Of a DNA stretch of 64,000 nucleotides, positions 52,945 to 61,825 are shown piece by piece. The notes beneath the pieces were generated by a model, which had not been told where the DNA came from, made no database searches, and saw only the letters and a list, made by a program, of their open reading frames with translations. The stretch covers positions 124,001 to 188,000 of the forward strand of contig NZ_LOKZ01000005.1 in assembly GCF_002211365.1 (NCBI RefSeq). The letters are read 5' to 3'. The DNA comes from Rhizobium sp. R711. GTDB taxonomy: Bacteria; Pseudomonadota; Alphaproteobacteria; Rhizobiales; Rhizobiaceae. Position numbers and translations under genes: made by a program. The number at the start of each line of letters is the position of its first letter. The first letter of the stretch is position 1.

Positions 52945-53376
52945 TCAGGCAAGCTTGACCTCCAGCGAGATCGGAACAGCCGAGAGTGCCTTCGACACCG
53001 GGCATCCGGTCTTGGCCTTGTTGGCGAGTTCGATGAATGTCCTTTCATCGGTGTTCGGAACCGTGCCGGTCAGCGTAAGGTGGATCGCCGTAATCGCGAA
53101 ACCGCTCTCCACGCTTTCAAGCGTCACCTTTGCCGTCGTCTCCATATCGGTCGCCTTGAGGCCCGCCTCTTCGAGGATGAGCGACAGTGCCATCGTGAAG
53201 CAGCCCGCATGCGCCGCCCCGATCAGCTCCTCCGGATTCGTACCTGGGATACCTTCGAAGCGGCTCGAAAAACCGTAGGGATAGTGTTTGAGCGCGCCAC
53301 TCTGCGTGGAAATCTGCCCCTTGCCGTCCTTCAGACCGCCCGACCACTGCGCTGAACCTGTACGATTGATCTGCAT
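52945..53376 (-). CDS. osmC: OsmC family peroxiredoxin
   Basis: Thiol-dependent hydroperoxide reductase of 143 residues. The two redox cysteines are C59 in AAHAGCFTMAL and C125 in KTGCPVSKAL, with E50 in NPEELIGAA and R39 nearby. The sequence (NRTGSAQWSGGLKDGKG) matches OsmC rather than Ohr. A ribosome-binding site AGGAGAACGGC precedes the ATG. Nested inverted repeats lie in its leader at 53396-53445. Confidence 0.93.
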   Translation of the reverse strand: MQINRTGSAQWSGGLKDGKGQISTQSGALKHYPYGFSSRFEGIPGTNPEELIGAAHAGCFTMALSLILEEAGLKATDMETTAKVTLESVESGFAITAIHLTLTGTVPNTDERTFIELANKAKTGCPVSKALSAVPISLEVKLA

Positions 53377-53395
53377 GCCGTTCTCCTATCCGGGT

Positions 53396-53445
53396 TAGAG
53401 GAAGCTGAAAGAGGCATCGCCTCTTTAACGCGATATAATCCTCTA
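53396..53445 (-). promoter_or_regulatory. Nested inverted repeats in the osmC leader
   Basis: AAAGAGGC-ATC-GCCTCTTT (53408-53426) is a perfect 8-bp hairpin. It is enclosed by TAGAGGA (53396-53402) and TCCTCTA (53439-53445). The block lies 20 to 69 bases upstream of the osmC start. It may be a repressor operator (OsmC genes are often under MarR/OhrR control) or an mRNA structure; it does not match the AT-rich OhrR box I know. Confidence 0.5.
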
Positions 53446-53501
53446 TCGGCAGAAGGCGACAACGCCGTGAAATTTCTTCGAGGCGGGCACCTTAAAGGCG
53501 A

Positions 53502-54719
53502 TCAGATCTCCATTCGCGCCGTGTCAAGCGTATAGAGTTCCTGGGCGCGCTTGACGCCCTTAAGCGCATAGCGACCGACGCAAGCCAAAGCGCCGCGCTC
53601 ACCCTCGGGGATCGTGGCCGCAAATTCCGACGACATCAGCACGTTGAAATCGACGGATCGGCACATCGAGGCAATCCGGCTAACCTCGTTCACGGCAGGC
53701 CCGATGACCGTAAAGTCCAGGCGCTCGCGGCTGCCGATATTGCCGTAGAAGACATCACCGATATGCAGACCGATATAAACCTCCGTCGTCGGGCGTCCCT
53801 CGAGCGCGCGCTCATCGTTCAACACCTTCAGCTTTTGCCGTAGCAATCGCTCGGCCTGCAGCGACGCGCAGCAGGCATCGGCCGGCTCGTCGGCCTTGAA
53901 GATAGCCAGGACCCCATCGCCGATCAGCTTCAACACGTCGCCGCCCGCCTCGTGGATCGCGGAAATGACGACATCGCTGTAGGCATTCAGCATCGGCAGG
54001 ATTTCTTCCGGCGGCGCGCTGTCCGATATCTTGGTGTAATTCAGAAGATCCGAGAACCATAGAGCTGCCGAGATACGCTCCGACTTGCCGCGCGTGATTT
54101 TGCCTTCCAGCACCTGCCGCGCGGCGTCGTCACCAAGGTAGACTTCAGCAATCGTCCTGGCGATGCGGGCCAATGCGATGCATTTGATCGCAAGCGCCAG
54201 CACCGGCACCAGCTTTCGCAGGATCGCGAGGTCGTGATCGGAAAAGCCCTCCGGATGGCGCGTTGCGAAATGAGAAAAGAAGCAATCCATTTCGCCGATC
54301 GTGCCTGCCTTGGCAAAACGATGGACCATCGCGACGAAGTCGGTGTGGCCCTGCTCGAGCATCGATTCGAGCATGACGAAGTCGGTTGGATCGCCGAAGC
54401 CGATGCGCCGCCTGACCTCGTTTTCTTCGCCGGCCCAAAGATAGTAGAAGGCGGATCGCTGCCAACTCTCCAGCGCCGTACCTTCGCTGGAGGGGCCGTA
54501 CTCGAATTCGGCTTCGATTTCCTCGCGGCTGTCCCAGCGAAAGGCGCGACCTTCGTGGACGGGATGGAGCGTGTCCATCAGCGCCATGCCGCGATCGAGC
54601 GGCAGGCCCCGCTCGCGGCAGATGTTGCAGAAGCCGGTCAGGAGTTCCGCCTCGGAGGCGCCTTTCAGCCCCTGCTCCGTCAGCCAGGCCGCAACTGTTC
54701 CTATCTCACTGTATTCCAT
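53502..54719 (-). CDS. Class III adenylate/guanylate cyclase
   Basis: 405 residues. The N-terminal half (about 1-195) is a soluble domain I cannot name, of a type frequent in rhizobial cyclases. The catalytic domain (about 213-395) has both metal aspartates, D224 in LWFSDLLNYT and D268 in KLIGDGVLAIF, the base-contact K264 and D335 in RLDFTVIGPAVN, and transition-state N344 and R348. The set is complete and favours ATP as substrate. GAGGG stands before the ATG at 54719. The N-domain probably senses a small molecule. It is downstream of a LacI gene on the same strand with 62 bases between. Confidence 0.9.
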   Translation of the reverse strand: MEYSEIGTVAAWLTEQGLKGASEAELLTGFCNICRERGLPLDRGMALMDTLHPVHEGRAFRWDSREEIEAEFEYGPSSEGTALESWQRSAFYYLWAGEENEVRRRIGFGDPTDFVMLESMLEQGHTDFVAMVHRFAKAGTIGEMDCFFSHFATRHPEGFSDHDLAILRKLVPVLALAIKCIALARIARTIAEVYLGDDAARQVLEGKITRGKSERISAALWFSDLLNYTKISDSAPPEEILPMLNAYSDVVISAIHEAGGDVLKLIGDGVLAIFKADEPADACCASLQAERLLRQKLKVLNDERALEGRPTTEVYIGLHIGDVFYGNIGSRERLDFTVIGPAVNEVSRIASMCRSVDFNVLMSSEFAATIPEGERGALACVGRYALKGVKRAQELYTLDTARMEI

Positions 54720-54781
54720 GCCGTTTCCCTCGCTGGTGCGAAAGCTGTATCGCGATTTCGCCGACAAGGGAAAGGCAAAGC

Positions 54782-55804
54782 TCAACCCAAGACAGGCATG
54801 TTGTAAGGTGTAACAATTTCCACCGCCGACAATGCCGGAGGCGCAATTCCGCCTCTCATCGATCGGCTCATGACGGCGCGAAAGGCCGATCGGGCGTCCG
54901 TGCGCAGATCATGATGCAGCACGAAGCTGATCTTGCGAGCGGTGAGCAGAGCGCGATTGTCCGCATCGAGATCATGCGCAACGAAGACACGGACTGGCCG
55001 CTGCGCCGCTTCGAAGGCGGCCACCACCGCCCGATTTCCGCCGCCAATGGAATAAACCGCATTGATCGCCGGGTCCGCCGCGATAGCCTGCATGGCCAGC
55101 GTACCTGTCGCCGCATCGGTGCCGTGTCCTTCACTGATCTCGGTCACGCCGATCCGCGGATAGCTTTCGCGCAGCAGGCGGCGAAAGCCGATCTCCCGCT
55201 CCTCCTCGCCGCGAAAGCGACCGCTGGAGAGCGTGACGAGCACGCGCCCCGGCTCGTCGCCGAAATGCTCCCCAATGAGATAGGCGGCCGTCTCGCCGGC
55301 TGCCCGGTTGTCCGCGCCTGCGTAAGCGGTGCGTGACGAATTCGGCAGGTCCGTCACCAACGTCACCACGGGAATCCCCGCCTCCGTGGCGCGGGAAACG
55401 GCCGCGGCGACATCAGGAACATCCGGCGCCTTCAGCACGATGCCGTTGGTGCCGCGCAGCCGGATCCGGTCGAGCAGTTGCACCAACTCTGTTTGCTTCA
55501 TCACCTCGGCGAAATGGAAACGGCACCGGAACACCATCGGCAGGAACGTGGCAACCTCCGCCTCGAAGGCATCGCGAACGGCAGTGCTGAAGCGTTCCGG
55601 CGTTTCCATGACCACATCGATGGCGAGCTTGCGTCCACTCACCTCGCCACCGGTCTGCTGCTTCTCCAGCTCTGCAATCGCGGCCTGCACCCGCATCATC
55701 GTCTGATGCCTGACGCCGCTCCTGCCATTGAGAACGCGATCCACGGTCGCGGTACTCAACCCGGCCTGGAAGGCGATATCCTTGACGAGAAACCGATGTG
55801 CCAT
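54782..55804 (-). CDS. LacI family regulator of the glycoside cluster
   Basis: 340 residues. The LacI helix-turn-helix is at the N-terminus (FLVKDIAFQAGLSTATVDRV, then LNGRSGV) and a periplasmic-binding-like sugar domain covers about 60-335 (LAIDVVMETPERFSTAV, GTNGIVLKAPDV, ITPYN-like VEIVTPYNMP at the end). The ATG at 55804 begins directly at the domain, as usual. It is divergent from the dioxygenase gene at 55899; two TTGATGG direct repeats lie between. It most likely represses the 55899-61398 genes until a sugar-like inducer appears. Confidence 0.9.
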   Translation of the reverse strand: MAHRFLVKDIAFQAGLSTATVDRVLNGRSGVRHQTMMRVQAAIAELEKQQTGGEVSGRKLAIDVVMETPERFSTAVRDAFEAEVATFLPMVFRCRFHFAEVMKQTELVQLLDRIRLRGTNGIVLKAPDVPDVAAAVSRATEAGIPVVTLVTDLPNSSRTAYAGADNRAAGETAAYLIGEHFGDEPGRVLVTLSSGRFRGEEEREIGFRRLLRESYPRIGVTEISEGHGTDAATGTLAMQAIAADPAINAVYSIGGGNRAVVAAFEAAQRPVRVFVAHDLDADNRALLTARKISFVLHHDLRTDARSAFRAVMSRSMRGGIAPPALSAVEIVTPYNMPVLG

Positions 55805-55814
55805 GCAATCCGTG

Positions 55815-55832
55815 TTGATGGTTTTTTGATGG
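55815..55832. promoter_or_regulatory. Direct repeats between the LacI and dioxygenase genes
   Basis: TTGATGG occurs at 55815-55821 and again at 55826-55832, 11 bases apart, that is one helical turn. It lies in the 94-base divergent region. This is a candidate site for the LacI protein, though such sites are usually palindromic. Confidence 0.35.
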
Positions 55833-55898
55833 ATTTCTGATCTATAACACACCAGCCGGCGGCGTATAGTGCCCTCATCGGAAAGGGAGGAGCACCTG

Positions 55899-57086
55899 AT
55901 GAAAACCGACAACCTACGGAAACTGCGCGCCGATCGCGTCTGGCTGACCGAGGATTCCTGCGATCTCGGCGACTTCCGCAAGGTTGCCGAGAAGACGACG
56001 GCACTGGCCGACTATCCGACGGCTGACGCCGTGGAAAAGAACATTCTGATCTATGACAGCGCCAAGGTCGTTGCAGCGATCGCCAGTCCTGAAGGCCGCA
56101 GAGCGGTTTTCGCCGAGATCTGCGAAGCCTTCGGCGAGGGCCCAGGCGTCGTCGTCTTCAAGCGCGCTTACAGAGATACCGGTGTCATCGACTGCGCCAG
56201 CGCAATATTCGACGAGATTATCGAGGAGCAGCACCGTACGGCAACCGGCGGCGGCGATCACTTTGCCAAGCCAGGCGCCAATGACCGCATCTGGAACTCG
56301 CTGGAAAAGCACTGCCTCGCCGACCCCGAGAACTTCGCCGAATACTACGCAAATCCGATCGTCGCGATCGCAAGCGAAGCCTGGCTCGGCCCAAGCTATC
56401 AAATGACCGCCCAGGTCAACCGGGTCAATCCGGGCGGCGCGGCACAATCCGCTCACCGCGACTACCATCTTGGCTTCCAGTCATCCAAGGTGATCGAGCG
56501 GTTCCCGGCGCATGTGCACAGGCTGTCCCCGGTACTGACGTTGCAGGGCGCGGTCGCTCATTGCGACATGCCGCTCGAAAGCGGCCCTACCCTTTTCCTG
56601 CCGCACAGCCAGACCTACGAGCCGGGCTACCTCGCGCTCAAGCGCCAGGAGTTCAAGGACTATTTCGAGACCCATCATGTGCAGCTGCCGCTCGAAAAGG
56701 GCGACGTGGTGTTCTTCAATCCGGCCCTCTTCCACGCAGCCGGTACGAACCGGTCGACAGACATCAAGCGCGTCGCCAATCTGCTGCAGGTCTCCTCCGC
56801 ATTCGGCCGCGCGATGGAGACTGTCAATCGCGAGCGCATGAGCGCCAAGCTGTTTCCGGCCTTGAAGGCGCTCAGGGGCAAGCTGTCCGAAACCGAGATC
56901 GGCAACGCGGTTGCTGCCTGCGCCGAGGGCTACTCGTTCCCGACCAACCTCGACCGCGACCCACCGCTTGGCGGCCTTGCCCCGAAGACGCAAACGCAGC
57001 TGATGCACGAGGCGCTTGAGGAGAATTGGGATGACGCGCGGTTCCTCTCGGCACTGGCGCAACAGAGCGAGCGGCGACTAAGCTGA
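55899..57086 (+). CDS. Phytanoyl-CoA dioxygenase (PhyH) family protein in the glycoside cluster
   Basis: 395 residues, a predicted Fe(II)/2-oxoglutarate oxygenase. The metal triad is H186-x-D188 in SAHRDYHLGF and H279 in NPALFHAAGTN, with R291 for 2-oxoglutarate. It is longer than the enzyme at 5009 and otherwise unlike it, so the two are distant relatives. GGGAGGAGCACCT precedes the ATG. It is the first gene of a run with an SDR, a lactonase and a GH2 enzyme. I infer that it hydroxylates, demethylates or otherwise prepares a sugar-linked compound; the substrate is unknown. Confidence 0.88.
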   Translation: MKTDNLRKLRADRVWLTEDSCDLGDFRKVAEKTTALADYPTADAVEKNILIYDSAKVVAAIASPEGRRAVFAEICEAFGEGPGVVVFKRAYRDTGVIDCASAIFDEIIEEQHRTATGGGDHFAKPGANDRIWNSLEKHCLADPENFAEYYANPIVAIASEAWLGPSYQMTAQVNRVNPGGAAQSAHRDYHLGFQSSKVIERFPAHVHRLSPVLTLQGAVAHCDMPLESGPTLFLPHSQTYEPGYLALKRQEFKDYFETHHVQLPLEKGDVVFFNPALFHAAGTNRSTDIKRVANLLQVSSAFGRAMETVNRERMSAKLFPALKALRGKLSETEIGNAVAACAEGYSFPTNLDRDPPLGGLAPKTQTQLMHEALEENWDDARFLSALAQQSERRLS

Positions 57087-57108
57087 CGCATCCGCATTGA
57101 CGACATCA

Positions 57109-57136
57109 GCTCCCGGCGCCCACGGTGCCGGGAGCT
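57109..57136 (+). other. Intercistronic hairpin after the dioxygenase gene
   Basis: AGCTCCCGGC (57109-57118) and GCCGGGAGCT (57127-57136) form a 10-bp stem. Only three T follow, so it may be a partial terminator or an mRNA-stabilising structure between the first two genes of the cluster. Confidence 0.55.
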
Positions 57137-57172
57137 TTCGGCATATAGGCCATCATTCAAAGGAGGAGACAC

Positions 57173-57994
57173 ATGACAACAGACCACACCCGCCTCGACG
57201 GCAAGATCGCCATCGTGACCGGCGGCACACAGGGACTCGGGGCAACAATCGCCCGCCTCTTTGCCGAGCGCGGTGCCAAGGGCCTCGTCATCTGCGGCCG
57301 CAACGAGCAGAAGGGGAAGGCGAAAGCCGAAGAGATCGCTGCCGCCACGGGCGTCAAGGTCGTGTACGTCAAGGCCGATCTCGGGCAGGTCGAGGACGCT
57401 CGAAACGTCGTTCATGTCTGCGACCAGACGTTCGGCCGCGTGGATGCCCTTGTGAATGCGGCCGCCATCACCGACCGCGGCACCATTCTGGACACCAGTC
57501 CGGAACTCTTCGACGCCATGTTCGCCATCAACGTGCGCGCGCCGTTCTTCCTGATACAGGAAACGGTGAAGGTGATGCGGCGCGAGAAGATCGAGGGAAC
57601 CATCGTCAATATCGGCTCCATGTCTGCCAAGGCAGGGCAGCCCTTCATTGCCGCCTATTGCGCCTCGAAGGGCGCCCTGGAAACCCTCACGAAGAACACA
57701 GCCTACGCGCTTCTACGCAACCGCATCCGGGTCAACGGCCTCAATATCGGCTGGATGGCCTCAGAGGGTGAGGATCGCATTCAGCGGGAATTCCACGGCG
57801 CACCGGCTGACTGGCTGGAAAAGGCGGCCGCCAGCCAGCCGTTCGGCCGTCTCGTGGATCCTGAGGAAGTGGCACGCGCCTGCGCCTATCTCTCCGCGGC
57901 GGAATCCGGCCTCATGACCGGCTCGATGATCTGCTTCGACCAGTCGATCTGGGGCGCCTATGACGGTTCGCCGCATCCGGACACAGCTCTCTGA
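57173..57994 (+). CDS. Short-chain dehydrogenase in the glycoside cluster
   Basis: 273 residues. The cofactor motif is TGGTQGLG at 16-23, NAAA at about 95-98, and the catalytic set is S149, Y162 and K166 (YCASK). The C-terminal region ([20 protein letters not shown]) is typical of sugar and polyol dehydrogenases of the family. Next to a lactonase, it could oxidise a sugar to a lactone. AAAGGAGGAGACAC precedes the ATG. The specificity is not readable. Confidence 0.9.
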   Translation: MTTDHTRLDGKIAIVTGGTQGLGATIARLFAERGAKGLVICGRNEQKGKAKAEEIAAATGVKVVYVKADLGQVEDARNVVHVCDQTFGRVDALVNAAAITDRGTILDTSPELFDAMFAINVRAPFFLIQETVKVMRREKIEGTIVNIGSMSAKAGQPFIAAYCASKGALETLTKNTAYALLRNRIRVNGLNIGWMASEGEDRIQREFHGAPADWLEKAAASQPFGRLVDPEEVARACAYLSAAESGLMTGSMICFDQSIWGAYDGSPHPDTAL

Positions 57995-58001
57995 AAAAAT
58001 G

Positions 58002-58035
58002 CAGAGCCTGACGCTTTTGCCAACGCCGGGCTCTG
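58002..58035 (+). other. Intercistronic hairpin before the lactonase gene
   Basis: CAGAGCC (58002-58008) pairs with GGCTCTG (58029-58035) around a 20-base loop. It lies between the SDR and SMP-30 genes with no T-run. It is the second hairpin between genes of this cluster. Confidence 0.4.
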
Positions 58036-58094
58036 GAACACATCACCGTTTACGTTTACGAAGGGCGTCACATCGCTTTGGGAGGAGCTGACCT

Positions 58095-59006
58095 GTGTCG
58101 GAAGATGCGCTCTATGACATCCGTGACGACCGTTTCCGTGGCCTGATCGTCGGCAACGCCCGGCTGGAGGAACTCTACAGCGGTTGCCGCTGGGCCGAAG
58201 GTCCCGTCTGGTTCTCCGATCTGAATTGCCTGCTCTGGAGCGATATCCCCAATGAGCGGATGATGCGCTGGGTGCCCGACGGCTGCGTCTCGGTCTTTCG
58301 CTCTCCCTCGAACTACGTCAACGGCAATACGCGCGACCGCCAGGGTCGGTTGATTTCCTGCGAGCATGGCGGCCGGCGCGTCACCCGCACCGAATTCGAT
58401 GGCCGCATCACGGTGCTGGCCGACAGCTACAGAGGCAAGCGCCTGAATTCCCCGAACGACGTCGTCGTCAAGTCGGACGGCTCGATCTGGTTCACCGATC
58501 CGACCTACGGCATCATGTCCGACTATGAGGGTCACAAGGCAGAGCCCGAACAAGAAACCCGCAACGTCTATCGCATCGACGCTCCGACCGGTGAGATCGA
58601 GGCTGTCGTTACCGACTTCATCCAGCCCAACGGCTTGGCCTTTTCGCCTGATGAGAAGCAGCTCTACATCGCCGATTCCGGCTCCTCCAACCATGAGGTC
58701 CCGCGCCACATCCGCGTTTTTGATGTTGTCGACGGCAAGAAGCTGACGAACAGCCGGTATTTCTGCTCAATTGACAGCGGCGTGCCGGATGGTTTCCGTT
58801 TTGATGTCAGCGGCAATCTCTGGACCAGCGCGGCTGATGGCGTTCACTGTTTCGCGCCCGACGGCACGCTGCTCGGCAAGATCAAGGTGCCGCAGACGGT
58901 CTCGAACATCGCCTTTGGTGGCGTGAAAAAGAACCGCCTGTTCATCACCGCCACCCAATCGCTGTATTCGATTTACACCACCACCAACGGCGCCCAGTAT
59001 CCATAG
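58095..59006 (+). CDS. SMP-30/gluconolactonase family lactonase
   Basis: 303 residues from a GTG start with GGGAGGAGCTGACCT upstream. It is a six-bladed beta-propeller hydrolase that opens sugar lactones. The metal ligands are E35 in AEGPVWF, the Asn in LNSPNDVVVKSDGSIWF, the Asn in QPNGLAFSPDE and the Asp in SGVPDGFRFD. It resembles gluconolactonases with an N-terminal extension. It follows the SDR gene and precedes the GH2 gene, matching a dehydrogenase-then-lactonase sequence of reactions. Confidence 0.9.
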   Translation: MSEDALYDIRDDRFRGLIVGNARLEELYSGCRWAEGPVWFSDLNCLLWSDIPNERMMRWVPDGCVSVFRSPSNYVNGNTRDRQGRLISCEHGGRRVTRTEFDGRITVLADSYRGKRLNSPNDVVVKSDGSIWFTDPTYGIMSDYEGHKAEPEQETRNVYRIDAPTGEIEAVVTDFIQPNGLAFSPDEKQLYIADSGSSNHEVPRHIRVFDVVDGKKLTNSRYFCSIDSGVPDGFRFDVSGNLWTSAADGVHCFAPDGTLLGKIKVPQTVSNIAFGGVKKNRLFITATQSLYSIYTTTNGAQYP

Positions 59007-59154
59007 GATAGCATCGCGCGCCATCGAACCAGGACGTCAGCGCTGCCTACCGAGCTAGGCATCTCCACCCGGAAAGAATCATCGATGCTTGAGTTTTCAC
59101 GCGCCCTTCAGGGATGCCAATCCGTTCGCAACGCCTTTTTCATGGGAGCCTGAG

Positions 59155-61398
59155 ATGCGTTCTGTCGTCTCTTTCAACGAGAGCTGGAGTTTCCACGAAG
59201 GTTTCGGCCAACGTCTGCTCGAGGGCTTCGACAGCGCGGCGATCGTCAGCCTGCCGCATACGGCCGTTGAACTGCCGTTCAACTACTTCGACGAGACAAG
59301 TTACCAGCGGGCATTCACCTATCAAAAGGTCCTGCGCTGGATGCCCGAGTTTGAGGGTCGCGAGGTCTCGCTCGTCTTCGACGCTGCCATGGCCGATGCC
59401 GTCGTCTATCTGAACGGCGAAGAGATCATCGCCCACAAGGATGGCTACACACCGTTCGAAGCACGTCTCACCGGCAAGCTGGTGATGGGCGACAATCTGG
59501 TCACCGTGAAAATTGACGGCAGCGAAAATCCAGCGATTCCGCCCTTCGGCGGCCGTATCGATTACCTGACCTATGCCGGCATTTATCGCGACGTCTGGCT
59601 GAAGGTCACGGACCCGGTGTCCATCGGCAACCTGAAGATCGAGACCCACAACGTCCTGTCAGAGGAAAAGTCGGCAAGCGTGCGTGTCGATCTTGCCAAT
59701 CCGCAACAACTGACCTTCCTGGGCTCGGTATCGGCATCGCTAAAGGATGGGGACGGGCGCGTGCTCGCCACGGCTTCTGCGGAAACCACCGGTGAAGACC
59801 TTACGCTCTCTTTCGATGACCTTGCCGGCGTAGCCCTCTGGGATATCGACAATCCCACACTTTACGAAGTCACCGTCGACCTTAAGACAAGCCATGGTTC
59901 CGACCGCGTCTCGTCGCACTTCGGCTTCCGCACCGCCGAGTTCACGACCGAAGGCTTTCTTCTCAACGGGCGGCGGCTCAAGCTGCGTGGTCTCAATCGC
60001 CACCAGGCCTTTCCGTATGTCGGCTATGCCGCAGGCAGATCGGCCCAGGAGCGTGACGCCGACATCATGAAATCCGTACTGAAGTGCAATATCGTCCGCA
60101 CTTCGCATTATCCGCAATCGAAGTGGTTCCTGGATCGGTGTGATCGCATCGGCCTTCTGGTCTTCGAGGAAATTCCGGGCTGGCAGCATATCGGCGACGT
60201 CGAATGGCAGCAGGAATCGATCCGCAACGTGCGCCGCATGATCGAGCGCGACTGGAATCATCCGTCGATCATCATCTGGGGCGTTCGCATCAACGAGTCG
60301 CAGGACAGCCATGACTTCTACGTCGAAACGAACCGGCTTGCCCGTGAACTCGACCGCACGCGGCAGACCGGCGGCGTCCGCTACATAACGGACAGCGAAC
60401 TGCTCGAAGACGTCCATACGATGAACGACTTCATCCTCGGCAACGAGGAGCTGCCCGGCAACAACCGCCCGCGCACCGCGCTCCGCCCGCAGCAGGAATC
60501 GACCGGCCTGTCATACAAGGTGCCGTATATGATCACCGAATTTGGTGGACACATGTATCCCACCAAGATCTACGACCAGGAGGCCCGCCAGGCAGAGCAT
60601 GTGCGCCGGCATCTCGAAGTGCTGAATGCCGCTTACGGCGATCCTGACATCGCGGGTGCGATCGGCTGGTGCATGTTCGACTACAACACTCACAAGGACT
60701 TCGGCTCGGGCGACCGGATCTGCTACCACGGCGTCATGGACATGTTCCGCGAGCCGAAGTTTGCAGCCTATGTCTATGCGAGCCAATGCGATCCTTCCGA
60801 AGAGATCGTGATGAAGCCGGTCACCTTCTGGGCTCGTGGGGAGCGCAATATCGGTGGCGTACTGCCGCTGATTATCCTCACCAACTGCGACGAGATAGAA
60901 CTGCGATACGGCGCAGTGACGAAGCGGATCGGCCCGGATCGCGAGAACTACCCGCACCTGCCGCACCCGCCTATCGTTATCGACCACCGTCATTTCACGC
61001 CTGATGAGCTTGGAACGTGGGGGCTTGAATGGATCGACGGCGAGTTCACCGGCTACATTGACGGCGAACCTGTCGCCAAATTGACGCTTGTCGCCGATCC
61101 ATTACCGACGACGCTGCGGCTCGTTGCCGACAGCACAACGCTAAAGGCCCGCGAACGCGACACCACCCGTGTCATCATCCGCGCGCTTGACCAGCAGGGG
61201 CAGCGCCTTCCCTTCATGAACGACAATGTCACCCTGCAGGTCGACGGGCCTGCAAAAATTGTCGGGCCGGCATCGGTTCCGCTGCAGGGGGGCGCGGCGG
61301 GCTTCTGGTTGGAGGCGACCGGATTGACCGGTGCAATCAGCGTACAGGCAAGCTGCAACCGCTTCCCTGCGGTCAAGATCGAACTGACGGCCAGTTGA
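59155..61398 (+). CDS. Glycoside hydrolase family 2 enzyme
   Basis: 747 residues. The jelly-roll sugar-binding domain (about 1-155; GGRIDYLTYAGIYRDVWLK), an immunoglobulin-like domain (about 156-262) and the TIM barrel (about 263-560) are in the family order, with C-terminal beta domains after that. The acid/base is E381 in IIWGVRINESQ and the nucleophile is E462 in YMITEFGGH. There is no signal peptide, so it acts on imported glycosides. Activity may be beta-galactosidase, glucuronidase or mannosidase-like. The start ATG follows GGGAGCCTGAG; a TTG at 59089 gives a 22-residue longer form. Confidence 0.92.
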   Translation: MRSVVSFNESWSFHEGFGQRLLEGFDSAAIVSLPHTAVELPFNYFDETSYQRAFTYQKVLRWMPEFEGREVSLVFDAAMADAVVYLNGEEIIAHKDGYTPFEARLTGKLVMGDNLVTVKIDGSENPAIPPFGGRIDYLTYAGIYRDVWLKVTDPVSIGNLKIETHNVLSEEKSASVRVDLANPQQLTFLGSVSASLKDGDGRVLATASAETTGEDLTLSFDDLAGVALWDIDNPTLYEVTVDLKTSHGSDRVSSHFGFRTAEFTTEGFLLNGRRLKLRGLNRHQAFPYVGYAAGRSAQERDADIMKSVLKCNIVRTSHYPQSKWFLDRCDRIGLLVFEEIPGWQHIGDVEWQQESIRNVRRMIERDWNHPSIIIWGVRINESQDSHDFYVETNRLARELDRTRQTGGVRYITDSELLEDVHTMNDFILGNEELPGNNRPRTALRPQQESTGLSYKVPYMITEFGGHMYPTKIYDQEARQAEHVRRHLEVLNAAYGDPDIAGAIGWCMFDYNTHKDFGSGDRICYHGVMDMFREPKFAAYVYASQCDPSEEIVMKPVTFWARGERNIGGVLPLIILTNCDEIELRYGAVTKRIGPDRENYPHLPHPPIVIDHRHFTPDELGTWGLEWIDGEFTGYIDGEPVAKLTLVADPLPTTLRLVADSTTLKARERDTTRVIIRALDQQGQRLPFMNDNVTLQVDGPAKIVGPASVPLQGGAAGFWLEATGLTGAISVQASCNRFPAVKIELTAS

Positions 61399-61431
61399 GC
61401 ATATTGGCGGTGCGCCCGGCAGGGCATACCA

Positions 61432-61767
61432 TCATCCGGACTGCGCCGGCTGCACCGACCGAACCGTGCCGTTGTTATCGACGACGCACGAGAATTTCTT
61501 GCCGCCGGCATCGAGGTCGACGCCGAAGGTTCCGTCGGGCAACTGGCGGGAGGCCGTGGGCAATACCTTGGCGTTCGGACCGGCAACCCCGGCCGCCGAA
61601 TTGGCACAGAGCAGTTGCAGATCAGCGGGAGCGGTCTGCAGCGTCGTGCGTGCCATGCTTTCAGGCGCGGGCGGCGTCGGTGGCGTGCAGGCACCGAGGA
61701 GCGCGACGCTTGTCATTGCCGCCATCATCCGGCCGATCGAAATCTTCTTCGCGGTGTTTTTCCACAA
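61432..61767 (-). CDS. Small lipoprotein of unknown function
   Basis: About 111 residues. The N-terminus is basic, then a hydrophobic stretch ending in the lipobox LLGAC, then a Pro-rich linker (TPPTPPAPES). The rest (about 40-111) contains two cysteines (QLLCANS, FSCVVDN) and the pattern LPDGTFGVDLDAGGKKF. I know no function. The start is unsure: a TTG at 61767 follows GGGGGA at about 8 bases. The frame is open to an ATG at 61833. Confidence 0.6.
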   Translation of the reverse strand: MWKNTAKKISIGRMMAAMTSVALLGACTPPTPPAPESMARTTLQTAPADLQLLCANSAAGVAGPNAKVLPTASRQLPDGTFGVDLDAGGKKFSCVVDNNGTVRSVQPAQSG

Positions 61768-61825
61768 AACCGTGTCCCCCGACTCGTGTGATTTGTTCCC
61801 TCTCCGGCGTTGAGCCGGCCCATAC

